A stretch of 7,801 bases of DNA from J088 sp003695505 [NCBI: Candidatus Dadabacteria bacterium] (GCA_003695505.1 RFIY01000363.1:1-7801); one strand, 5' to 3'. Shown: positions 1 to 7,016, counted from the stretch's first letter. A program made the numbers and translations. Notes: generated by a model not told the origin, from the sequence alone.

Positions 1-153
1 CGGTCGCCGCAGGGGCGTGTGGTGCACGCGACCGGAGACGAAACGCACATCGGGCGTATCGAGCCGGTTCGAATTGAGCGGGCAACGGCCAATGCGTTGT
101 ATGGTGCGCTGGCCGGCGGCTCGAACACTGCCGCAGTAGCCGCGGTGCGTTGA
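1..153 (+). CDS. miaB: C-terminal end of a MiaB-like tRNA methylthiotransferase (partial)
   Basis: Only the last 50 codons are present; the gene enters from the left edge in frame 1 and ends at TGA 151-153. The peptide has the pattern of a TRAM RNA-binding domain as found at the end of MiaB: a GR..GRVVHATG strand, then HIGRIEPVRIERATANALYGAL, which matches the usual LIG..V.V.I..A..NSLRG.L. MiaB is a radical-SAM Fe-S enzyme that adds a 2-methylthio group to isopentenyl-adenosine 37 of tRNAs; the catalytic part lies outside the window. The tail after TRAM is short (GGSNTAAVAAVR). RimO or another family member is possible, but the NALYGAL segment fits MiaB better. The next gene begins 4 nt after the stop, so co-transcription is likely. 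Confidence 0.72.
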   Translation, partial: RSPQGRVVHATGDETHIGRIEPVRIERATANALYGALAGGSNTAAVAAVR

Positions 154-157
154 ACAG

Positions 158-1924
158 GTGGCCGGTCGCGAACAACTGATATTTCTGACCGGGCATGCCG
201 GCGGCGTGCCGTCGAGCTGGACGGCATTGCTCGAACAGGAAGCGCTGCCCCCATTGCGGGTCGCGGAATGGGATGAGCTGCTCGATACGGGCGAAGGTGA
301 CCTGATCTTCGTCTTTCCCGACCGCCTCAACGAGCGTCGGCCGAACGACGCCAATGTTGCGCGCCGCCTGCCGGGTGCCTGCTGGGTGGCGGTACTGGAA
401 GATCCCTCTCCGGGCGCTGTGCGCGATGTGGTTGCGCGCGGCTATGACGAGGTGGTCGACCTGAGTGGAGATCCGGCGCTCGTGATTGCACCGGTCTTGC
501 GACTGCGACGTCGTTCGGGCGAGGTGCGGGAAGGCGCGAAGCTTCTCGAAGAGAGCCTGGAAGCCTATCAGGAACTGAGTGCTCTGGATCGTGTGCGCCG
601 CAGCCTGCGGATCCTCGATTTGCGCGAGCTGGGGCAGCGCATCGTCGAGGATCTGGCCGAGGTGATCGGCGAATCTTCGGGTGTGATGTGGTTGCCCGAG
701 GAAAACGTCGAACAGGCTGGACTGCTTCGTGCGCTGGTCGATACCACGGGGCCATCTTCGGACCGGTTGTTTGCGCTGCATCAGTTGCATATGGCTCGGG
801 AGCTGCTCGACGGGGAGATCCTCGAAGGCGAACTCGACGGGGTCAACTCGATTCTGGTGCCGTTCGTCGAAGGGGGGTTGTTGCTTGCGCTGGTACAGAT
901 TCCGCGTGGCAATGCGCAGGCAATGCTCCACCGCGATCTTCGACGTCTGCGCATGCTGCGAGACTGGTTTCGACTGGCGCTGCAGAACAGTTTCGAGACC
1001 GAGCAGATGCGCAAGGTGCTGCGAAGCCGCTATGGAGATTTCTTTGCACCTGAGTCATTTCGACAGCATCTGGACAAGGCGATCCTGCAAGCGTCTCGCT
1101 ATCGGCGTCCGCTCAGCGTCGCGGGGCTGTTCGTTGATTTGCCCGAACAGCAGCGGCAACGGGTCTTCCAGTTTCTGCTCGGTTTGTTGCGTGACGCCGA
1201 CGTGTTCGAGGAACCTGACGCACGACGCGCACGCATCTTCCTTCCGGAGACCGATTACATGGGCGCGCTTCAGTTCTTGCGGCGGATCCGTCGCGAGATT
1301 CAGCAGCGATTCCCATCGTCGGTATACGAGCGTCTGGTGGCCACGGCCGTGTCCTACCCGTGGCACGGTGAATCGACGAATGACATGTTCGAGGCACTGG
1401 GGCACGCCCTCGATGACGCCGTGCGCGCGCAGGAATTGGCCGCGCGGGTTCGCCGAGAGCCGCTGATTCGCGGTTTGCACGAGCTGCATGCCATGAGCGA
1501 GCTTTTATTCGACGATCCGAATGAGTGGGCCGATTTCGCCTTTCATTTTGTTCAGGAAACGTCGCTGTGCGATCCCGACGCGAGCCGACTGCTGTTGTTT
1601 CTCGGCGGGCACCGCCAGTCACTGCGGACTTTCGCGCCGTTGTTCGAATTCCCGGCGCGCTGGGACCGGATGCTGGTTGCTGCCGCGCTTGATGCCGAAG
1701 AGCACGAACCGGACTCCGGTCCAATCGCGATCATTCGGGACGCGGCCATGCAGGACGTGTACCTGTTCGCGCACGAGCGCCCCGAGTCCGCGTTGCTTGG
1801 ATGGGTCATTGCCGGCGATGACGGTGACTGGCGGGGTGGCATCGTCCGCCGCACCGATCTGATTCGCGCGGTGTTCGACCGCTTTGAGGATCAGTACCTG
1901 TTGCATCAGCGCTGGGCACAATAA
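158..1924 (+). CDS. Multidomain signalling protein: receiver-like, GAF-like and degenerate GGDEF domains
   Basis: A 588-residue soluble protein with no signal peptide or membrane segment. Residues 5-115 look like a receiver fold (strands LIFLTG, DLIFVF, CWVAVLED, then ARGYDEVVDL), but proline 54 sits where the phospho-acceptor aspartate is expected. Residues 155-285 resemble a GAF domain, followed by a helix. Residues 297-430 follow the GGDEF pattern (SRYRRPLSVAGLFVDL, LLRDADVF, ARIFLPETDYMGALQFLRRIRREI, TAVSYPWHGES..DMFEALGHALDDA), but the GG[DE]EF loop is replaced by EEPDARRA near 351-358 and the metal-binding residues are absent, so cyclase activity is not expected. Residues 435-588 are unrecognised. 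The GTG start at 158 is forced by an in-frame TAG at 137-139; no clear Shine-Dalgarno is visible, so translation may be coupled to the upstream gene. The stop overlaps the next start. Function unknown; probably a scaffold or ligand sensor. Confidence 0.88.
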   Translation: MAGREQLIFLTGHAGGVPSSWTALLEQEALPPLRVAEWDELLDTGEGDLIFVFPDRLNERRPNDANVARRLPGACWVAVLEDPSPGAVRDVVARGYDEVVDLSGDPALVIAPVLRLRRRSGEVREGAKLLEESLEAYQELSALDRVRRSLRILDLRELGQRIVEDLAEVIGESSGVMWLPEENVEQAGLLRALVDTTGPSSDRLFALHQLHMARELLDGEILEGELDGVNSILVPFVEGGLLLALVQIPRGNAQAMLHRDLRRLRMLRDWFRLALQNSFETEQMRKVLRSRYGDFFAPESFRQHLDKAILQASRYRRPLSVAGLFVDLPEQQRQRVFQFLLGLLRDADVFEEPDARRARIFLPETDYMGALQFLRRIRREIQQRFPSSVYERLVATAVSYPWHGESTNDMFEALGHALDDAVRAQELAARVRREPLIRGLHELHAMSELLFDDPNEWADFAFHFVQETSLCDPDASRLLLFLGGHRQSLRTFAPLFEFPARWDRMLVAAALDAEEHEPDSGPIAIIRDAAMQDVYLFAHERPESALLGWVIAGDDGDWRGGIVRRTDLIRAVFDRFEDQYLLHQRWAQ

Positions 1925-3351
1925 TGGCCGGCCGGACCATATTGCTCGGCGCATCCGCCGGCGAGATGACGACGCGGCTTGTCGAAGCACTGGAGCGCTG
2001 CGACATTCACAGCGAGGTCGTCGCCAACGGGCCACAGGTCATGGAACGGGCGCTGTTTGAGCGCTACGACGCGGTCGTGCTCGACACCAGCATGGCGCTG
2101 CTCGATCCACGCCAACTGCGTGACCTGCTCAAGACGAATCCGCGCACACGGTCACTGCCCATCCACATGCTCGACCTGGAGTCACGGGCGCCGGATGATC
2201 CGGTATATTTGCGCAAGGCCGTCGATGATCTGTCCTGGATCGGGCCACTGATGCCGGCCGATCGCAGCCCGACGGCGGGAGTCGTGACGGCCGACCTGGG
2301 AGAAATCCAACTGCCCGATATGCTGCAAATGTTGTTGCAGAACCGGCGCGCCGGCGTCGTGCAGATCGAATCGCGCGGGCGGCTGGGGCTGATCGAAGTC
2401 AGCGCCGGTCAGTTCGGGCGGATTCAGCTCGAATCACACGAAGGGCTCAAGGCGCTGTCGCGGATGCTGTCGTGGGAGACCGGCAGCTTTCGCTTCCAGC
2501 CGAAAGAACAGGTCGAACCCGCCGCGGGAAGCGATGCGATCGGGATGCTGCTCGATGCCGTTCGGCTTGCGGACGAAGCCGCGAAGCTCCGTGAGCGTGT
2601 ACCACCTGGGAGTCGTCTCGGGTTTCTGGCAAACGGCAAGGGCGCACCACGCGAGTCCCTGCACGAAGAAATTCTGATGCTGATCGACTTTTACGGCGCC
2701 GTGGACGACATTCTCGAGCGCGTGCCGGAACCGGATGCGATGATCCTCGAGGCGATCCTTGCGTTGCAGGAAGGAGGCTGGGTCGAAATCCGTCTGCCGC
2801 GAGATGTCGCCGATACCAGTCAGTTTGGCGATATTGACGTCCGGGCTGAACTGCGCGGTGCCGAGCATCCGATTGTCTGGGTCGTCGGGCAGGCGCCGGA
2901 TATCCCGCGGATCCTCTGGAACGACGCCCGGATGCAGCAACGGCTGATTGCGCGCCGCTCCATTCGCAACAGCGGCCGTTTTGGTGGGCACGGCTGGATT
3001 GTTGATCTCGGTGAGCAACGGGCCTGGCTGCGCTTCGTCCCCGCATCTCCGATGCTGGCGGCGATCGCGGATCGACCCGGGTTCGTGCATGCCGGTGCGA
3101 TCATGGTGTTTTCAGAAGTCGATGGAGATGACGTGACGGCCCTGGTCGAGGCGGCCGGTGAACTCGAAAAACTGGGTGCTCATCCGGTGTGGCTGCCTCT
3201 CGACCAGCAGACAGGTGTCGATGAGGCGGCGGTCTGGATCGATGAGGCCGGCCGTGAACTTCCCGGCACGATTCTCCATCCATCGGACGACCTGCCGCAG
3301 CAATTCTGGCAGGCGCTGCGTGTTGCCGTTGGCGAGGCCGGTGAATGGTGA
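1924..3351 (+). CDS. Degenerate receiver + PATAN (DUF4388) + GTPase-like fusion protein
   Basis: A 475-residue cytoplasmic protein. Residues 4-110 form a receiver-like domain: D54 (YDAVVLDTSM) is in the phospho-acceptor position, but the acidic pair after strand 1 is missing (ILLGASAG) and the strand-4 Thr/Ser position reads HMLD, so phosphorylation is doubtful. Residues 124-220 match PATAN/DUF4388 (LGEIQLPDMLQMLLQNRRAG, then a RGRLGLIEVSAGQFGRIQLE stretch and LSWETGSFRFQP). Residues 244-292 look like the helical or winged-helix segment that often follows PATAN. Residues 315-470 resemble a small GTPase with the P-loop lost: PIVWVVGQAPDIPRI in place of G....GK[ST], then GFVHAGAIMVFSEVDGDD and HPVWLPLDQQ at the positions of the post-switch helix, strand 4 and the NK.D strand. 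The start codon overlaps the upstream stop (TAATG), suggesting translational coupling. PATAN proteins are known from two-component and GTPase-linked systems; the role here is unknown. Confidence 0.9.
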   Translation: MAGRTILLGASAGEMTTRLVEALERCDIHSEVVANGPQVMERALFERYDAVVLDTSMALLDPRQLRDLLKTNPRTRSLPIHMLDLESRAPDDPVYLRKAVDDLSWIGPLMPADRSPTAGVVTADLGEIQLPDMLQMLLQNRRAGVVQIESRGRLGLIEVSAGQFGRIQLESHEGLKALSRMLSWETGSFRFQPKEQVEPAAGSDAIGMLLDAVRLADEAAKLRERVPPGSRLGFLANGKGAPRESLHEEILMLIDFYGAVDDILERVPEPDAMILEAILALQEGGWVEIRLPRDVADTSQFGDIDVRAELRGAEHPIVWVVGQAPDIPRILWNDARMQQRLIARRSIRNSGRFGGHGWIVDLGEQRAWLRFVPASPMLAAIADRPGFVHAGAIMVFSEVDGDDVTALVEAAGELEKLGAHPVWLPLDQQTGVDEAAVWIDEAGRELPGTILHPSDDLPQQFWQALRVAVGEAGEW

Positions 3352-4121
3352 AGCGACCGCTTGCCCTGGCCGTCGCGCTGCTGGCTGGTTGTGGTACGCC
3401 GTTCGGGATCTATCACGAGGTGCGACCCGGTCAGACGCTCTATCGGATCGCGCGGACATACGGCGTGGATCCCGCAAAACTGCAGCGCCTCAATCGGATT
3501 CAGGATCCAACGCGCATCCGACCAGGCGACATGATCTTTGTGCCAGGTGCCGATCGCACGCGCGAGGTGCCGACGATGCCGACCGGCGGCAAACGCACCG
3601 CGACGACGACGCGTTCAACGCAGCCGCCACCGAAAGGCAGTTCCGGAGCCAGGGAAAGAGTCGAAATCGCGTCGCGGCCAAAGGCCACCTCCACGCCGAA
3701 GTCGACCTGGTCCGGCGGCGACGCGCCGAAGCTGATCTGGCCCGTTCCCAAAGGCGAGGTCAGCAGCGGCTTCGGGCAGCGCGACGGCGCGCCGCACGAT
3801 GGCGTCGATATCCGTGCGCCAGAAGGCTCGCCGGTGCTTGCGGCCGCCGACGGGCGGGTCATCTATTCGGGGGACGGCCTGAAAGGCTATGGCAATCTGA
3901 TCATCGTGCGCCATCAGGGGAGCTGGGCGACGGTATACGCCCACAACAAGGAAAACCTGGTCAATAAGGGCGACTTTGTCGTGCAGGGGCAGAAGATTGC
4001 GACGGTTGGTCAGACCGGACGCGCCAGCGGGCCACACCTCCATTTTGAAGTGCGGTTCGGGAAGGCGCCAAAGAATCCTTTACAATATCTGGCTCAACGA
4101 TCGACATCCTCCGGGAGCTGA
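3345..4121 (+). CDS. nlpD: NlpD-like LysM/M23 peptidoglycan-active lipoprotein
   Basis: A 258-residue envelope lipoprotein. Residues 1-16 are a lipoprotein signal peptide with lipobox LLAGC (acylated Cys16). Residues 24-67 are a LysM domain (HEVRPGQTLYRIARTYGV..IRPGDMIFVP) that binds peptidoglycan. Residues 68-126 are a low-complexity T/P/K/R linker. Residues 128-250 are a LytM/M23 domain ending in NPLQYLAQR, very like the end of E. coli NlpD. NlpD proteins act at the septum and activate cell-wall amidases such as AmiC. Unlike E. coli NlpD, which has lost the metal ligands, this copy keeps H151/D155 (HDGVD), H200 (YAH) and H231/H233 (HLH), so it could be an active zinc endopeptidase. The length is shorter than E. 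coli NlpD (about 379). ATG 3345 follows GAGG at 3334-3337 with a 7-nt spacer and overlaps the upstream stop; GTG 3348 is an alternative start. Confidence 0.92.
   Translation: MVKRPLALAVALLAGCGTPFGIYHEVRPGQTLYRIARTYGVDPAKLQRLNRIQDPTRIRPGDMIFVPGADRTREVPTMPTGGKRTATTTRSTQPPPKGSSGARERVEIASRPKATSTPKSTWSGGDAPKLIWPVPKGEVSSGFGQRDGAPHDGVDIRAPEGSPVLAAADGRVIYSGDGLKGYGNLIIVRHQGSWATVYAHNKENLVNKGDFVVQGQKIATVGQTGRASGPHLHFEVRFGKAPKNPLQYLAQRSTSSGS
4080..4086 (+). promoter_or_regulatory. Weak candidate -10 element before threonine synthase
   Basis: TACAAT at 4081-4086 matches the sigma-70 -10 consensus at five of six positions and would start transcription about 30 nt before the threonine synthase start, still inside the lipoprotein gene. 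No convincing -35 hexamer is present (the best is TTCGGG at 4056-4061, with too long a spacer). It may be only chance AT richness. Confidence 0.22.
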
Positions 4122-4122
4122 C

Positions 4123-5463
4123 ATGGACGACTTTCGCTGCTGGTATCGGGGCATCGACCCGAACTTCGACGAGGTATATGCAATCGACCGCGTGATCTAT
4201 CGCGGCGAACAGAGCGGCGCACTGCTCGAAGTCGAGCACGACCGCGAGGCCTGGCGGGCCGCAGGTGATGCGGACTGGTGGCGCGACCTGTTCAGCCGTC
4301 GCTGGGGCAGTGTGACCCACCCGCACAACAGCGGTGTCTGGGGCAAAAAGGAATGGGTGCTGCCTGTCGTGGACGAGGACAACATCGTCACCCTCGGTGA
4401 AGGGCGCACCCATCTGATGCCGGTGCCACGTTACGGTGAGCGCGTCGGCGTGCCCAACGTCTGGATCAAGATGTGCGGCAACAGTCACACCGGCAGCTTC
4501 AAGGACCTTGGTATGACGGTGCTCGTGTCGATGGTCAACCAGATGCGCGCCGATGGCGCCGATATCCCGGCCGTGATTTGCGCATCGACCGGAGACACCT
4601 CCGCGGCGCTGGCCGCGTATGGCGCAGCGGCCGGAATTCCGACGATCGTCATGCTGCCGCGCGGCAAGGTTTCAACGGCGCAGCTCGTGCAGCCACTGGC
4701 CAATGGCGCCCTCGTGCTCAGCCTTGATACCGACTTCGATGGCTGTATGGCGCTCGTGCAGGAGCTGACCAGCAAATACAACCTCTATCTCGCCAACTCG
4801 ATGAACAGCCTGCGCGTCGAGGGCCAGAAAACGGTGGCCTACGACATCGTGCAGCAGCTCGGCTGGGACGTGCCGGACTGGATCATCATCCCTGGGGGCA
4901 ACCTCGGCAATGTCAGCGCCCTCGCGAAGGGTTTCGAAGATCTCGAAGCCGTCGGCATCATCGACCGTCGCCCGCGGATTTGCTGCGCCCAGACCGACCT
5001 CGCGAATCCGCTTTACCAGAGTTATCGCGCCGGCTGGGCCGACCTTGATCCGGTGACCGCGGGCGATACGCTCGCATCCGCGATCCGCATTGGCAACCCC
5101 GTCAGTTTTCCGAAGGCGGTGCGCGCGCTCAAGGCGTTCAACGGCGTCGTCGCGTCGGTGTCCGAACAGGAACTCGCCGATGCCGCGGCGGCTGCCGATC
5201 TTGCAGGGACATACAGTTGTCCGCATACCGGCGTTGCGCTCGCGGCGTTCGAGCAGCTCGCGCGCAATGGCGAGATCGGCCGCGATGACCGTGTCGTGAT
5301 CGTCAGCACCGCGCACGGGCTCAAGTTCACCGAGTTCAAGGTTGGCTATCACGAAGGTGCGCTGCCGGGCATCGAGCCGGCGCACGCCAATCGGCCGGTC
5401 GAGCTGCCGGCCGACCGCGACGCGATCTGGGACGCCATCCAGCGGGAGCTTGAGCGGCGCTGA
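4123..5463 (+). CDS. thrC: Threonine synthase
   Basis: A 446-residue PLP-dependent fold-type II enzyme that converts O-phosphohomoserine to threonine and phosphate in the cytoplasm, the last step of threonine synthesis. The PLP lysine is K127 in GNSHTGSFKDLGM; the phosphate-binding loop is PGGNLGN (258-263); ICASTGDTSAALAAYGAAAGIP, the VEGQKTVAYDI segment and the C-terminal STAHGLKF also fit the family. The N-terminus corresponds to the small zinc-ribbon-like segment seen in many threonine synthases (ending CGGLLEV), but of its four cysteine positions only C6 remains; the others are R9, G28 and S31, so metal binding is not expected. ATG 4123 lies 1 nt after the upstream stop, with GGGAG at 4113-4117 and a 5-nt spacer. 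The position suggests co-transcription with the lipoprotein gene, though the two have no obvious functional link. Confidence 0.94.
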   Translation: MDDFRCWYRGIDPNFDEVYAIDRVIYRGEQSGALLEVEHDREAWRAAGDADWWRDLFSRRWGSVTHPHNSGVWGKKEWVLPVVDEDNIVTLGEGRTHLMPVPRYGERVGVPNVWIKMCGNSHTGSFKDLGMTVLVSMVNQMRADGADIPAVICASTGDTSAALAAYGAAAGIPTIVMLPRGKVSTAQLVQPLANGALVLSLDTDFDGCMALVQELTSKYNLYLANSMNSLRVEGQKTVAYDIVQQLGWDVPDWIIIPGGNLGNVSALAKGFEDLEAVGIIDRRPRICCAQTDLANPLYQSYRAGWADLDPVTAGDTLASAIRIGNPVSFPKAVRALKAFNGVVASVSEQELADAAAAADLAGTYSCPHTGVALAAFEQLARNGEIGRDDRVVIVSTAHGLKFTEFKVGYHEGALPGIEPAHANRPVELPADRDAIWDAIQRELERR

Positions 5464-5496
5464 GGCAAGTCTCGATTCGAAAGGCGCGCCTGCTTT

Positions 5497-5505
5497 TGCT
5501 AGACT
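5497..5505 (+). promoter_or_regulatory. Candidate extended -10 promoter for the class II aldolase gene
   Basis: TGCTAGACT reads as an extended -10 (TGn plus TAGACT, four of six consensus positions). A weak -35, TTCGAA at 5476-5481, lies 18 nt upstream. The start would be near 5512, giving a leader of about 100 nt. The leader holds a small hairpin, GGCAT at 5522-5526 with ATGCC at 5532-5536. This is the only promoter-like sequence I see in the 148-nt gap. Confidence 0.42.
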
Positions 5506-5598
5506 GACAGGAGCCGCAACCGGCATGCAGGATGCCCGCGGCGAGCCTTCGCGGTTACCTGATCGCGTACACCGACAACCCGTCTTTTTGCCGTCTCC

Positions 5599-5605
5599 GG
5601 GAGGA
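5599..5605 (+). promoter_or_regulatory. Ribosome binding site deciding the aldolase start
   Basis: GGGAGGA lies 6 nt before ATG 5612. The reading frame is open much further upstream, back to an ATG at 5342 inside threonine synthase and another at 5525, but only the 5612 ATG has this strong, well-spaced site, and conserved-looking protein begins there. Confidence 0.8.
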
Positions 5606-5611
5606 ACCGTC

Positions 5612-6913
5612 ATGCCCGAAGTTTACACCAGTGTTGATGCATTGAACGCCGCTGTCCCGAGCGCCGATCAGGCCGCCGCACATATCGATGATCTGGTTCA
5701 TACCTCGACCTTCAGCGACGATGAGGCAACCCGTGATCGCGCGCGGGAACTGATTCGCGCCGCCGCCGAGGCGCAAGGCGCCGGTCCGGGCAGCATTCAG
5801 AACCTCTACGAGGCGATGGGGCGAGGCGAAGTCGACGGTCTGACCGTGCCTGCGATCAACATCCGCACCATGACCTATGACGTCGCTCGTGCGATTCTCC
5901 GCGTCGCGAAAAAACTCGATGCGGGCCCGATCCTGTTCGAAATCGCCCGCAGCGAGATCGGCTATACAATGCAGCGTCCGGCGGAGTACGCGGCATCTGT
6001 TCTTGCGGCCGCCGTCAAGGAAGGCTGGACGCAGCCGGTGATGATCCAGGGCGACCACTTCCAGATCAACGCGGCCAAATACAAGGCGGACGCCCAGGCC
6101 GAAGTCGATGCCGTCAAAGGTCTGATCGATGAGGCGATTCCAGCGGGATTCTACAACATCGATATCGATACCTCGACCCTGGTCGATCTCAGTTTCGATG
6201 ACGTGAACGAGCAGCAGCGACTCAATTATGAAGTCGGCGTCGAACTGAACAAGTATGTCCGTGAGCGCGAGCCCGAAGGCGTGACCATCTCCCTGGGCGG
6301 CGAGATCGGCGAAGTCGGCAAGGAAAACTCGACCCCCGAAGAACTGATCGCCTACATGGACGGCTATCTGAAGCTGCTGCCCGAGGGCATGAAGGGCATT
6401 TCCAAGATCAGCGTCCAGACGGGGACGTCTCACGGCGGCGTGCCGCTGCCCGATGGCTCCATTGCCCAGGTCAAGGTCGACTTCGAAACGCTGACCGAAC
6501 TGGGGCGCATCGCGCGTGAAAAGTATGGCATCGGCGGTGCGGTGCAGCACGGTGCGAGTACACTGCCCGATGAGCTGTTCGACAAATTCACGACCTGCAA
6601 TACCTGTGAAATCCATCTGGCGACCGGTTTCCAGAACATCATCTACGACCACACGCCGCAGGAACTGCTGGATCAGGTCTATGCGTGGTTGCGTGAACAT
6701 TGTGCGGGCGAACGCAAGCCGGATCAGACCGACGAACAGTTCTACTACAAGACGCGCAAAAAGGGCTTCGGGCCGTTCAAGAAAGCATTCTGGAACCTGC
6801 CCGAGGACGTGACCGGCCCGATGTTCGCGGCACTCGAGGCCAAGTTCGAGCTGTTGTTCCGCAAGCTCAACGTGCCCGGGACGCGCGAACTCGTCGAGCG
6901 CTACCTGAAGTAA
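5612..6913 (+). CDS. Divergent class II (metal-dependent) fructose-bisphosphate aldolase family protein
   Basis: A 433-residue cytoplasmic TIM-barrel enzyme of the class II aldolase family, which splits fructose 1,6-bisphosphate or a related ketose phosphate into two trioses using Zn2+. Visible landmarks are AINIRTM near the N-terminal part, the catalytic Asp and first metal His in QGDHF (D148, H149), NIDIDTSTL at the position of the family's MIDAS-like strand, GGEIGEVGKEN (the family's GE.G...G.E loop), and the remaining metal histidines in TSHGG (H274) and VQHGAS (H313). The protein is longer than the usual 280-360 residues, with an extended N-terminus of about 90 residues before the barrel and a C-terminal extension (residues 355-433) rich in charged and aromatic residues. 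HGAS replaces the usual HGGSG, so substrate preference is uncertain. It follows threonine synthase after 148 nt and probably has its own promoter. Confidence 0.88.
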   Translation: MPEVYTSVDALNAAVPSADQAAAHIDDLVHTSTFSDDEATRDRARELIRAAAEAQGAGPGSIQNLYEAMGRGEVDGLTVPAINIRTMTYDVARAILRVAKKLDAGPILFEIARSEIGYTMQRPAEYAASVLAAAVKEGWTQPVMIQGDHFQINAAKYKADAQAEVDAVKGLIDEAIPAGFYNIDIDTSTLVDLSFDDVNEQQRLNYEVGVELNKYVREREPEGVTISLGGEIGEVGKENSTPEELIAYMDGYLKLLPEGMKGISKISVQTGTSHGGVPLPDGSIAQVKVDFETLTELGRIAREKYGIGGAVQHGASTLPDELFDKFTTCNTCEIHLATGFQNIIYDHTPQELLDQVYAWLREHCAGERKPDQTDEQFYYKTRKKGFGPFKKAFWNLPEDVTGPMFAALEAKFELLFRKLNVPGTRELVERYLK

Positions 6914-6923
6914 CGGGCGGCGC

Positions 6924-6949
6924 AAACTGTCGCGCGGTTGCGACGGTTT
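6924..6949 (+). terminator. Candidate terminator hairpin after the aldolase gene
   Basis: AAACTGTCGC (6924-6933) pairs with GCGACGGTTT (6940-6949) in a 10-bp stem with one G-U pair and a 6-nt loop, 10 nt after the stop codon. The T run is only the three Ts closing the stem, so termination may be weak. The same bases also form part of the repeated GCGAC motif set. Confidence 0.45.
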
Positions 6950-7004
6950 CGGACCGGATTGCAAGATCATCGTGTAGTTCTGCGACACGGCATAGGCCGT
7001 CGCA
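6929..7004 (+). promoter_or_regulatory. Two inverted GCGAC motif pairs, possible activator sites
   Basis: GTCGC (6929-6933) and GCGAC (6940-6944) form one inverted pair; GCGAC (6982-6986) and GTCGC (6999-7003) form a second. TGCGACGG at 6939-6946 recurs as its exact reverse complement at 6997-7004. The pairs are centred about 165 and 108 bp before the predicted sigma-54 start at 7101, the distance range where enhancer-binding proteins usually bind. ACACGGC (6985-6991) and GCCGTGT (7008-7014) form another perfect inverted repeat here. No specific regulator can be named. Confidence 0.35.
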
Positions 7005-7016
7005 TTCGCCGTGTTG

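Noticed and set aside
3158-3967. Plus-strand open frame in another phase across the end of the PATAN protein and the lipoprotein gene
   Set aside because: Its product is low-complexity and arginine-rich, typical of a shadow frame, and both overlapped genes have clear domains.
5480-5497. Terminator-like sequence after threonine synthase around the AGGCGCGCCT palindrome
   Set aside because: The palindrome leaves too short a stem once a loop is allowed, and the T run is part of the promoter-like sequence; the best hairpin has only five pairs and a bulge.
5342-5611. N-terminal extension of the aldolase from ATG 5342 or ATG 5525
   Set aside because: The extension overlaps threonine synthase and the candidate promoter, looks like random sequence, and ATG 5612 has a much better ribosome binding site.
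4672-5613. Minus-strand open frame (313 codons) opposite threonine synthase
   Set aside because: The + strand gene has clear conserved motifs across this whole stretch; the antisense product shows no domain and is a GC-rich shadow.
5555-6988. Long minus-strand open frame (477 codons) opposite the aldolase gene
   Set aside because: It mirrors the codon pattern of the real gene on the + strand, has no recognisable domain, and its start lies in the intergenic region without a clear ribosome binding site.
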